DNA from: Gemmata palustris | Lineage (GTDB): Bacteria; Planctomycetota; Planctomycetia; Gemmatales; Gemmataceae | NCBI RefSeq assembly: GCF_017939745.1 | Contig: NZ_JAGKQQ010000001.1 | Location: 4,526,001 to 4,590,000 of the forward strand | Reading direction: 5' to 3' | DNA length: 64,000 nucleotides | Translations under genes and position numbers: made by a program | In this document: one piece after another, positions 43,567 through 51,548 of the stretch | How the letters are laid out: each line of letters begins with the position of its first letter | Numbering within the stretch: the first letter of the stretch is position 1 | The notes under the pieces: generated by a model | Seen by the model: only the letters and a program-made list of their open reading frames with translations | What the model was told of the DNA's origin: nothing | Database searches by the model: none

Positions 43567-44211
43567 TTATCGGGCCGCGAACGGGCGCAGTTGCTCCGCG
43601 GTCAGTTTCTCGGGCTGGGTGTACTTCTCGCCGACGGCGTACCCGCCTTTGGTGGGGGCGTCCTTTTCATACGCCCAAACGTCGTCGGTGATCGCCGCGC
43701 CCCAGCGCACGACCACGCGCCCGGAGCGGATCGCGTCCATTCCCTTGTTCACGTTCGCCAGCGGGCTCGCCGCTGCCGCCGCTTCGTTCGCGGGGAGCCG
43801 GTCCCCGGCACCGACGGCGGCAAACAGGAGGGCGTAGACGTCGTTCAGTGCGTTGATCCGGTCCCGGTCTTGTGCGACGCGATCCGAATCTTTCTTCTGC
43901 TCGGCCCATTTCGCGTCACTCCGCGCTTTCTCCGCAGCTTGTTCTTCTTCCGTCACGACGCGCGGGGCACCCTGGTACTCGATCCGCGTGACCTTGTTGT
44001 TGCTGAAACCGAGTTTGAGCTTGCCCTTCTCGGTGGTCCACTCGTACTGGTCCGCTCCGTCCTTTCGGCCCGAGCCGAGAAGCGCCTCGACCTCGGACAG
44101 TGTCATGCCCGGCTGCACCTTTTTGGCGTTCTCCTCGGACACCTTCTTCGAGCAGCCCCCCAGCAGAGCAACCAGGACAACCAAGCAGAGGCATTTCGCC
44201 GGACCGCGCAT
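43567..44211 (-). CDS. SmpA/BamE-like lipoprotein
   Basis: The 214-aa protein has a lipoprotein signal with lipobox LLGGC (C20). The mature part starts with VQPGMTLSEVEALLGSG, the SmpA/OmlA hallmark, with the strand GKLKLGFSNNKVTRIEY. A Glu/Ala/Lys-rich helical stretch (about 92-125) and a C-terminal domain of unknown type follow. A role in outer-membrane assembly is possible by family, though planctomycete BamE equivalents are not proven. Confidence 0.75.
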   Translation of the reverse strand: MRGPAKCLCLVVLVALLGGCSKKVSEENAKKVQPGMTLSEVEALLGSGRKDGADQYEWTTEKGKLKLGFSNNKVTRIEYQGAPRVVTEEEQAAEKARSDAKWAEQKKDSDRVAQDRDRINALNDVYALLFAAVGAGDRLPANEAAAAASPLANVNKGMDAIRSGRVVVRWGAAITDDVWAYEKDAPTKGGYAVGEKYTQPEKLTAEQLRPFAAR

Positions 44212-44515
44212 AACGACCCTCGGGAGAGTGTGATCGACGATTCGCTAACGCTCGCCAGTTTCGGGCCTCTCCCGGTCACAGTCAAACACTTTCACTTCTC
44301 TTTGGTGGCGGAAGGCGGAGCCGTTGCGAGGTGCGTGCGTGAAGCACGTTCGAGAATCATTTCGACCGAATCACGGACCCGCAAAGGGATTTCGATTGTG
44401 TCGAATATTCCGATTTGACTGACCCGATTTCCTGTCGCAAGTTAACGAGTCACTCGGGTTCCGGTCCGGCCTGAGTGCGCTGTTAAACCGATCCGCCGCT
44501 TATCAGAGAGCTACC
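44212..44515. other. 304-base divergent promoter region
   Basis: No gene is seen. The segment lies between the divergent lipoprotein and RpoD-family sigma genes and has higher AT content around 44380-44460. TTGACT at 44415-44420 is the best -35 hexamer for the sigma gene, but no good -10 follows at standard distance. Confidence 0.4.
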
Positions 44516-45334
44516 GTGAGAACTGAAAATAACGCCCGCACCGCGTTCTCCACGTACCTCAGCGAGATCGACCACACGCCGCTGCTCTCGGCCCCCGAAG
44601 AGCGCGAGCTCGGCGCGCGCGTGCTGACCGGCGACGCCCAGGCCCGCGACCGCATGGTGCGCGCCAACTTGCGCCTCGTCGTGAATATTGCGCGGGGGTA
44701 CACCGGTAAGGGCCTCGCCCTCGACGACCTCGTGTCCGAAGGGAACATGGGCCTGTTGCGCGCGGTCGAAGGGTTCGAGCCGTCGATGAACACGCGGTTC
44801 AGTACCTACGCGAGCTACTGGATCAAGCAGAGCATCAAGCGCGCGATCGTGAACACCGCGAAAACGATCCGCATCCCGGCGTACATGGCGGAACTGCTCA
44901 CCAAGTGGCGCCGGGCCACCAATCAACTCAGCGACGACCTCGGGCGCCCGCCGACCCACGACGAAATCGCCAAGCTCCTGGGGCTATCGAAGAAGAAACT
45001 GGCGATCATCAAGAAGGCGATCCGCGTCGCGAACGCGGGCTCGCAGGCCGATCAAGGGGACGCGGGGTGGAGCATCGAGGAGATGCTCATGGACGCCCGG
45101 GCCGATACGCCCGAGTCCGAGATGGGGAAATCGGACGACCTGAAGCAGGTGCTGCACCTGCTCGACAAGATGGACCCGCGCGAAGCGAGCGTCCTGCGCA
45201 TGCGGTTCGGGCTGAACGACGAGGAGCCGAAGACCCTCAAGGAAATCGGCGAGTGCCTGGGCCTGACCCGCGAGCGGGTGCGCCAGATCGAGAACGAAGC
45301 GCTCTCCAAGTTGAGCGACGGGATGAGCGTGTAA
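44516..45334 (+). CDS. RpoD/RpoS-family RNA polymerase sigma factor
   Basis: The 272-aa sigma-70 protein starts at GTG, placed by the region 1.2 segment AFSTYLSEIDHTPLLSAPEE. Region 2 contains RMVRANLRLVVNIARGYTGKGL-type sequence and YASYWIKQSIKRAI. Region 3 includes the IRIPAYMAELLTKW segment. Region 4 has LKEIGECLGLTRERVRQIENEAL, the -35 recognition helix. It lacks region 1.1, as group 2 or 3 sigma factors do. The spacing between regions fits a heat-shock or stationary-type sigma, not the housekeeping one. It ends at a strong bidirectional hairpin. Confidence 0.9.
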   Translation: MRTENNARTAFSTYLSEIDHTPLLSAPEERELGARVLTGDAQARDRMVRANLRLVVNIARGYTGKGLALDDLVSEGNMGLLRAVEGFEPSMNTRFSTYASYWIKQSIKRAIVNTAKTIRIPAYMAELLTKWRRATNQLSDDLGRPPTHDEIAKLLGLSKKKLAIIKKAIRVANAGSQADQGDAGWSIEEMLMDARADTPESEMGKSDDLKQVLHLLDKMDPREASVLRMRFGLNDEEPKTLKEIGECLGLTRERVRQIENEALSKLSDGMSV

Positions 45335-45356
45335 ACGATAAGTGACTGCGGTAAAA

Positions 45357-45412
45357 CGGGAGCCCGCTCTCGGTTCCCGGACAACGTGTCCCGAACCGAG
45401 AGCGGGCTCCCG
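45357..45412. terminator. 20-bp perfect hairpin between convergent genes
   Basis: Arms 45357-45376 and 45393-45412 are exact complements (CGGGAGCCCGCTCTCGGTTC type) around a 16-base loop. It begins 23 bases after the sigma gene stop and ends 3 bases before the stop of the convergent kinase gene, so it should end both transcripts. Confidence 0.7.
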
Positions 45413-45414
45413 CC

Positions 45415-48084
45415 TTACGCGCCCGTGAGCATTTCTTGAACGACCGCGGCGAGCTGGCTGGGGATGTACGGCTTGTTGAGGCGCCGGGTGCCGGGGGGCT
45501 CGTCCTCCGGGAGCAGGCCGCCCCCGTGGTAGCCGCTGGCGAACAGAACTTTGACGCCCGGATCGATGCGCCGAATTGCTTCAAACACCTGTCGCCCGGA
45601 CAGCTTCGGCATGCTCGCATCGAGAACGGCGAGCTTCACCTGCCCGTTCGCCTTCTGGAACGCGTTGACCGCCTCCGCGCCGTCGACTGCCAAGAGGACG
45701 TTGTACCCGGACAGCTCCAGTGCGACCCGGGCCAGGTCGCGCACCCCGGCTTCGTCGTCGGCCACCAGCACCGTCTCGCCGCCCCCGCGGGGGAAGTCGG
45801 TGCGCACTTCATTCCTGAACCCGGCCCGCTCGTCGGACGCGATCCCGCGCGGCAAATAGACGTCGAACCGGCTCCCCGCACCGGGCTCGGACGTGACCTC
45901 CACCAGCCCGCCGTGTGCCGTCGCGATGCCGTACACGACCGCCAGCCCCAAGCCGGTTCCCTGGCCCACGCCCTTCGTGGTGAAGAACGGGTCGAAGATC
46001 TTCGCCCGCACCTCTTCGCTCATCCCCGTGCCCGTGTCCGAAACGCTCAGGCGCACGAACCGGCGCACAGCGCCCGCTTCGCTCGGCGGGTCCGCCTCGG
46101 TCGTTTCCAGCGTGAGCGTTCCCCCATCGGGCATCGCGTCCCGCGCGTTCAAGCACAGGTTCATCACCACCTGCTGGACCTGTACCGGGTCGGCCGCGAC
46201 GGGGCGCAGTTCCGGCTCCGGGACGAACCGGATCGTGATCCGCGGGTCGATACTGCGGCGGAGCAGCTCCAGCGACTCGCGCACGAGGGCGTTCAGATCG
46301 ACGACCGCGGTGCGGAGCGGCTGCCGGCGCGCGAACCCGAGCATCTGCTTGGTCAGTTCCGCGGCTTGCTTGGCCGCGCGCTCGGTCGCGAGGAGCAGTT
46401 CGGCCGCGTCGGGCCCGGTCGCCGCGCCGCACCGGACCAGTTCGAGGTTCCCCAGCACGACGGTGAGCAGGTTGTTGAAGTCGTGGGCGATCCCGCCCGC
46501 GAGCCGGCCCACCGCTTCCATCTTCTGCGACTGGCGCAGCGCGTCCTCGAGGCGCTCCTGCTCGGTCTCGTCGCGCCCGACGACGATCAGCCCGAGGGTC
46601 GCGCCGTCGTCCCCCCGGAGCGGGGCCACGACGGTATCGAACAGCGCCTTGCGCCCGTTCGGGTAGGTCACCCATTCTTTACTGCGCTCGGTGCGCCCGG
46701 TCGCGAGCACCAGTTCCTCCGCGGCGCGCATGCGCACCGCCCACTCGTCCGCGAAGACTTCGTCGCACCGGAGCCCGGCGAGGTCCGCGGCCGGGCGCCC
46801 GGCGAACGCCTCGAACGCGGGGTTCCCGCCGAGGAACCGGCCCTCGCGGTCCTTGTAGCACACGACGTCCGGCACGGACGCGAACAGCCCCTCGAGGAGC
46901 GCGTGCTGCTTCGCCAGCTCGCGCACGGCCGCGTCGCGCTCGGTCACGTCGCGGTAGTTCACCACTACCGCCCGGACGCTCGGGTCGTCGAGCCGGTTGA
47001 CCCCGTTCATCTCGATCACGCGCGTGCCGCCGTCGGCCGCGATCGCGCGGAACGTTGCCGGTACGTCTTCACCCGGGTGGCTCAGGCTGTACGCCAGGCG
47101 CTTGCGCGTGGCCGAAACGTCGTCCGGGTGAACGAACGCGAACGCTTCCAGTCCGGTGACCGCTTCGGGGGCGAACCCCAGGATGAACTTGATGGCCGGG
47201 GTCGCGTACTTGACGGTGCCGCGCTCGTCGAGCAGCAGGATCCCATCGCGGCTCTTCTCCACGAGGGCGCGGAACCGCCCCTCGCTCTGGCGCACGGCCT
47301 CTTCCGCGGCCCACTGCTCGGTTACGTCGGTCACGCACCCGTCGAGGCGCGTCGGGCGCCCGGCCGCGTCGCGCACCACCTGGAGCCGGTCGCGCACCCA
47401 GCGCGCGCCGCCGTCCGGGGTCTGCACGCGGTAGAGCTGCTCGCAGTCGCCCCCCCCGGTGAGCACCCGGCGCAGGGCCACCCGGTACGCCTCGCGCTCG
47501 CCCGGGTGGACGACTTCGGCCCATTTAAAGGGGTGATCGAAGAACTCGGTCGGGCGCCCCGCGATCCGGCCCAGGAGCGGCGACACGTACCGAAACAGCC
47601 AGCCGGAGAACACGTCCGGCCCGGCCGCGCGCTCGGCGCTCCACAGCGCGGCCGGGGAGCTGCTCAGCACCGTGCGCAGCTCGGCCTCGACGCGCCGCGC
47701 TTGCGCCAGGGCCGAGCGGCGCTCGCGGTCGTCGCGCGCGATAATCAGGCCCAGCGGCTTCGGGGCGAGGTGCAGCCGCGACACCGTGAGGCTCACGGGG
47801 AGCCACGTGTCGCCCTTCGTGCGGAGCAGGAACCCGTCCTGGCCGTGGAACACGACCGTTTTGGTGAACGCCCCTTTGAGGCGCTGGGTTCCGCCGGCGG
47901 CCTCGAATCGGAACAGGTAGGTGACGGAGAACTGGAGCACTTCCGCCCGCGAGAACCCGGTGAGCCGCAGCACGACCGGATTCACCTCGAGCAACCGGTC
48001 CGTGTCCGGGTCGAGCAGAAACAGGGCGTCCCCGATCTCGGAGAGCAGCGCCTGCGCGAGTTCGGCCTGGTCGTACGCGGTCAT
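45415..48084 (-). CDS. hybrid sensor histidine kinase, four PAS domains and receiver
   Basis: The 889-aa cytoplasmic protein reads PAS (about 10-120), PAS (about 130-255), PAS (about 258-375), PAS (about 385-500), HisKA with GGIAHDFNNLL near 526, HATPase (about 615-745, with GTGMSEE and KGVGQGTGLGLAVV), then a receiver (about 770-889) with the acceptor Asp in VLDASMPKLSG. No membrane helix is visible, so the signal is probably internal, for example redox or ligand bound by PAS. Phosphate would pass to the own receiver; the partner response regulator is not identified. One gene, monocistronic, convergent with the sigma gene. Confidence 0.93.
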   Translation of the reverse strand: MTAYDQAELAQALLSEIGDALFLLDPDTDRLLEVNPVVLRLTGFSRAEVLQFSVTYLFRFEAAGGTQRLKGAFTKTVVFHGQDGFLLRTKGDTWLPVSLTVSRLHLAPKPLGLIIARDDRERRSALAQARRVEAELRTVLSSSPAALWSAERAAGPDVFSGWLFRYVSPLLGRIAGRPTEFFDHPFKWAEVVHPGEREAYRVALRRVLTGGGDCEQLYRVQTPDGGARWVRDRLQVVRDAAGRPTRLDGCVTDVTEQWAAEEAVRQSEGRFRALVEKSRDGILLLDERGTVKYATPAIKFILGFAPEAVTGLEAFAFVHPDDVSATRKRLAYSLSHPGEDVPATFRAIAADGGTRVIEMNGVNRLDDPSVRAVVVNYRDVTERDAAVRELAKQHALLEGLFASVPDVVCYKDREGRFLGGNPAFEAFAGRPAADLAGLRCDEVFADEWAVRMRAAEELVLATGRTERSKEWVTYPNGRKALFDTVVAPLRGDDGATLGLIVVGRDETEQERLEDALRQSQKMEAVGRLAGGIAHDFNNLLTVVLGNLELVRCGAATGPDAAELLLATERAAKQAAELTKQMLGFARRQPLRTAVVDLNALVRESLELLRRSIDPRITIRFVPEPELRPVAADPVQVQQVVMNLCLNARDAMPDGGTLTLETTEADPPSEAGAVRRFVRLSVSDTGTGMSEEVRAKIFDPFFTTKGVGQGTGLGLAVVYGIATAHGGLVEVTSEPGAGSRFDVYLPRGIASDERAGFRNEVRTDFPRGGGETVLVADDEAGVRDLARVALELSGYNVLLAVDGAEAVNAFQKANGQVKLAVLDASMPKLSGRQVFEAIRRIDPGVKVLFASGYHGGGLLPEDEPPGTRRLNKPYIPSQLAAVVQEMLTGA

Positions 48085-48283
48085 GCGCGCCGGGGCGTTG
48101 TGGGGAGGGTCGCGCCCGCGGGCGAGAGGGGCCGCGGGCCGCGTGATGTGGCACCCGGGGCAATATAGCTCACGCCAATGGCCCGGCTACGCACCGACAC
48201 TGGGAACGTCACAGAAACGTACAAAGCTTGCCGATATAAACCGACATTCGTGTGCTCACCTGAAAGGGCGGCCATCGGACCCG

Positions 48284-49558
48284 CTACTTCGTGCCGAGGC
48301 AATAGAGCCGCTCCTCGCGCCGGCCCTTCTCCTTGACCGCGACCCGCATGAAAATGTGCCCGCCGCACACGGCGGGGGTGGCGAACGCCTCGTCGCCCAA
48401 CCGGTTCTCGGCCAGGACCTCGAACTCCTTGGGCGCCGCTTTGAAGACGAACGCGAGCCCGGTCTCGTTCACCGCGAGGACGTGCTCCCCGATCATGACC
48501 GGCGACGCGCTGAACGTGCCCCCGAGCCGGCCCTTCCAGATTTCTGCGCCGGTGTCGCTTCGCAGACAAATCGCGTTCCCTTCGTCCATTACCGCGTACA
48601 GGTGACCGGCGCGGAAGAGCATCGAGGGCACGTACACCCGCGCCTTGCTCTCCCACGCGACCCCGGACCCGTCGGCTTTGATCGCGGCGACATGGTTCCT
48701 GGGGTACCCGCCGCTCGTGAAGACGTGTTTGCCGTCGGTCACGGTGGACGTCACGCACTCGGTCGTTGATCCTTTAATCTCCCAGTTTTCCTTCCCCGTG
48801 AGCGGATCGAGACTCGTGACGAGGTCGCACCCCGTGAGAACGAGTTGTTCCTTACCGGCCACGTTCACCACGATCGGCGACGCATAGTTCGGCGCTTTTG
48901 GCCGCTTCCGGGTCCACACCACTTTGCCGGTCGCGCGCTCCAGCCCCGCGAGTAACCCGCTCTCCTTATTATCTGCGGTCACGAGCAACAGCGGCCCGAA
49001 CACGGTCGGGGACGAGCCGAAGCCCTGGTGCAGGACGTAATCCGTCACCTTCGTTTGCCACACCTTTTTGCCCGTCAGGTCGAGCGCGGTCGCGTGGACC
49101 GCCCCGCCGTTGAGAAAGTTGATGTACACCCGCTCGCCGTCGCACGCGGGGCTCGAAGAGGCGTGCGAGCTCTTCGCGTTGCCGCCCTTCGCGAAGTTCC
49201 CTTTGTGGACCTCTGCCTGCCAAAGGTGCCGGCCCGTTTTTCGGTCGAGGCACAGTAGCGATTGTGTTTCCGCTTCCTGATCGGCTGTCGCGAGGAACAC
49301 GCGATCCGCCACTACGATGGGCGAGCCGTGCCCGCGCCCGGGGAGCGGGGCCGCCCACAGGACGTTCTTGTCCTGGGACCATTCCAGCGGCACGTTCTGG
49401 CCCGGCGCGGCGACGCCGTCGCGCGTGAACCCGCGCCACCACGGCCAGTCGGTCGCCGCAACCGCGATCGTACTCGGCTCCTTTCGGGGTTCGATCGCGG
49501 ACAGTTGAGCGGCGAGCGCGGAAGAGGGGAGGGTCGCCAGGAACGTGCGGCGGTGCAT
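48284..49558 (-). CDS. secreted PQQ-binding-like beta-propeller protein
   Basis: The 424-aa protein starts MHRRTFLATLPSSALAAQ, with a short Tat-like signal, cleavage near 18-22. Mature sequence shows PQQ-type blades such as VLWAAPLPGRGHGSPIVVADRVFLATAD, LCLDRKTGRHLWQAE and GSPIVV/ASPIVV repeats. No enzymatic residues are identified, and members of this group in planctomycetes are of unknown function. A longer upstream frame exists but lacks the signal peptide at its N-terminus. The stop TAG is at 48284-48286. Confidence 0.85.
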   Translation of the reverse strand: MHRRTFLATLPSSALAAQLSAIEPRKEPSTIAVAATDWPWWRGFTRDGVAAPGQNVPLEWSQDKNVLWAAPLPGRGHGSPIVVADRVFLATADQEAETQSLLCLDRKTGRHLWQAEVHKGNFAKGGNAKSSHASSSPACDGERVYINFLNGGAVHATALDLTGKKVWQTKVTDYVLHQGFGSSPTVFGPLLLVTADNKESGLLAGLERATGKVVWTRKRPKAPNYASPIVVNVAGKEQLVLTGCDLVTSLDPLTGKENWEIKGSTTECVTSTVTDGKHVFTSGGYPRNHVAAIKADGSGVAWESKARVYVPSMLFRAGHLYAVMDEGNAICLRSDTGAEIWKGRLGGTFSASPVMIGEHVLAVNETGLAFVFKAAPKEFEVLAENRLGDEAFATPAVCGGHIFMRVAVKEKGRREERLYCLGTK

Positions 49559-49736
49559 TTTGATGGGTTCCGAGAGAATAGATACGCGGGCGATTCGAGC
49601 CTTCAGATACGCAGCACGGGGCGAGGGAGTATCGGACGGTCGCCTATTCTTTGCAATTCGGTTCCGACCCGATCTTGGCGGGCGGAATTGAGAGTACGAG
49701 AGCCGAATGACGAACGCAAGACACGCAACGGCTGAA

Positions 49737-49952
49737 TCAGTGACGGGCTTTCGCACTTAAGTATGGAGTCAAATTCCCACAATGCCAGGAATCCGCGCAC
49801 AGCCCCCAAATGATCCAAGTATCCCATTTTCTCCAGTCGAAATTGGTGTAAATGTCCAGTGTTGCTCCACTCTGAAGTTCAATTATTCCGAATATTCCTT
49901 TTTTGTGGATAAGTAGGTTCCCGGTCGCGTCGGTTTCGTCTATAAACGGCAC
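49737..49952 (-). CDS. small hypothetical protein or gene remnant (71 aa)
   Basis: The frame starts at an ATG ending at 49952 and gives a natural-looking 71-residue product with Trp/Ile/Asp-rich segments (IFGIIELQSGATLDIYTNFDW). DNA here is markedly lower in GC than its surroundings, which suggests foreign origin. No ribosome site or family is visible. It may be the 3' part of a lost gene. Confidence 0.35.
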   Translation of the reverse strand: MPFIDETDATGNLLIHKKGIFGIIELQSGATLDIYTNFDWRKWDTWIIWGLCADSWHCGNLTPYLSAKARH

Positions 49953-50015
49953 TTCACCGCGGCGCGTATGGCGCGGTGTCGCCCACCATGTGGTACACCA
50001 GGAGGTACGAGAAGG

Positions 50016-50615
50016 ATGACCACTACGATTCTGGCCGCTATCGCCCTAGCCGGTTCGCTGGTACCCGCGGCCAAGCCCGAGTTCCAGGCCCAAACCGATT
50101 ACGGCCAGGCACTGCGGCAGGCTGCCGCTGAGGGGAAGCCGATGGCGGTGCTGATCGGGACCGGGAACCCGTTCGCCAAGGCGATGGGCGACTCGGACCT
50201 GCCCGAAGCGACCGCGAAACTGCTCCGCGATAAGTTCGTCTGCGTGACCGTGGACGTGAGCACCCCGGCCGGGGCTCAACTGGCCGGCCAGTTCCAACTC
50301 ACCGACGGGCTGGTCATCAGCAGCGCCGGCGGAACGCACCAGGCGCTGCGGCAATCGGGAGCGGTCAGCGCGACCGACCTGACGAAGCACGCCACGGCCT
50401 TCGCGACCGCGCCCGGCACCCCGGCGACGACCGTGACGGTCGGCGCGACGAGCGCGCCGTACACCGTGTACCCGGCCGGCTACGCCCCGGTGTACCGCGG
50501 GACCGTCATCCAGGGCGGGTGCTCCGGCGGGAGCTGCCCGACGATCATCCAGGGCGGCTACTCCTTCCCGTCCTCCGGTGGGTGCCCGAACGGGCGCTGC
50601 CCCACCCCGCGCTAA
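50016..50615 (+). CDS. secreted thioredoxin-fold-like protein with Cys/Gly-rich tail
   Basis: The 199-aa protein starts at the ATG at 50016 with AGAAGG just upstream. The signal peptide is short (MTTTILAAIALAGSLVPAA). The central part (about 25-125) looks like a thioredoxin-fold, with DYGQALRQAAAEGKPMAVLIGT and the VCVTVDVSTPAGAQLAGQFQL strand, but no CxxC active site. The C-terminal 50 residues hold GGCSGGSCP and GGCPNGRCP, a repeated Cys motif. Role is unknown; the tail could bind metal. Confidence 0.75.
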   Translation: MTTTILAAIALAGSLVPAAKPEFQAQTDYGQALRQAAAEGKPMAVLIGTGNPFAKAMGDSDLPEATAKLLRDKFVCVTVDVSTPAGAQLAGQFQLTDGLVISSAGGTHQALRQSGAVSATDLTKHATAFATAPGTPATTVTVGATSAPYTVYPAGYAPVYRGTVIQGGCSGGSCPTIIQGGYSFPSSGGCPNGRCPTPR

Positions 50616-50720
50616 TGAACGCACTTCCTCGTCTCGCGGCACGCCCTCGGCTCTAGGGCATTGTTCCCGGCTCGGGACCGGTGCCACGAAAGTCGCGCGT
50701 TCGTGAGTGACGTAAAACAG

Positions 50721-50753
50721 ACGCGGCCGGCGGTCTCCGACCACCGGCCGCGT
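50721..50753. terminator. 10-bp GC hairpin between convergent small genes
   Basis: ACGCGGCCGG (50721-50730) and CCGGCCGCGT (50744-50753) are exact complements around 13 bases. It lies between the secreted thioredoxin-like gene and the convergent lipoprotein gene that ends at 50779. Confidence 0.5.
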
Positions 50754-50778
50754 CGTAGGGTCACCCTCCCGGGTGATC

Positions 50779-51186
50779 TCACTTGTTCGAGCCGCTCTTC
50801 ACCGGTGTGCCGGGCAGCGTTGGGAGCGGGAGCACCGCATTGCCCGGAGGCGCTGTTTCGGGAACCGCGGGTGAAGGGATCAGGTTATTCGGTGCGGGCA
50901 TGTGCAGCTCGTCCGGGCGCGGGCCGCCGGGCACGAAGGGGCCGGTCGGAGTGTACGTGCCCCCGGGAACCACGGTGGAAGGTGTTCCGGGTGGGCAGGG
51001 CACCGGTTGACCGGTCGCCGCGTCGAAGCACCCACTACTGCGACCGACCGTTTGGCACGGAGCCGCGGGCCGCGAGTGTGATGTGAACCACCCCGGGCGC
51101 CAATCGCTGCAATTCGACCGACAGCCCGTTTGGGCCGCAACGAGAACTGCGGCAGCGGCAATCAAGACCGACCGGCGGAGCATCAC
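50779..51186 (-). CDS. small Pro-rich lipoprotein
   Basis: The 135-aa protein has the signal MMLRRSVLIAAAAVLVAAQTG with lipobox Cys at 22. After CRSNCSD the mature part is rich in Pro, Gly and Thr, without domains. A second Cys-rich stretch (CQTVGRSSGCFDAATGQPVPC) is near 43-64. It is probably an outer-envelope structural protein; the role is unknown. Confidence 0.75.
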   Translation of the reverse strand: MMLRRSVLIAAAAVLVAAQTGCRSNCSDWRPGWFTSHSRPAAPCQTVGRSSGCFDAATGQPVPCPPGTPSTVVPGGTYTPTGPFVPGGPRPDELHMPAPNNLIPSPAVPETAPPGNAVLPLPTLPGTPVKSGSNK

Positions 51187-51548
51187 AGACCCCCCTCACA
51201 CTAGCAGCGGCCTGCCGCTCGTCGTCTTCCGTCGCCCAACTTCACTAATTTTGCTCACGGCCCTATTTTTCGCAACAGAACGCGCGCAACAAATACGCAG
51301 CGCGCAAGAGTCGCGCCGGGCGTTCTCCGTGCGATCTGTTCGCCCGTAATAATCGCCACAACAAGTGTAATAAGAAGGGTTCAGCCACTTTAACTGACGT
51401 TGAACTCCCGCCGCGGAGGTCCGGTTCGTAGCGGGGCCACGCCCACCGGGTGAGAACCGAGATGATGGCCAGGATGAATCGCGCCACCGTGACGAATTAG
51501 CGGGTAAGAAGGAGCCTTCCCGAAAGGATCTGGGGCCGACTTGTTACC
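51187..51548. other. 362-base intergenic region
   Basis: The stretch between the lipoprotein start and the end of the kinase gene holds no gene I can support. It is AT-richer around 51240-51390. No clear terminator for the kinase gene is seen apart from a short hairpin near 51198-51215. Confidence 0.4.

Noticed and set aside
45436-48168. 910-residue plus-strand frame opposite the large hybrid kinase
   Set aside because: Arg/Glu/His-rich antisense of a gene with four PAS domains, HisKA, HATPase and receiver; no recognisable features.
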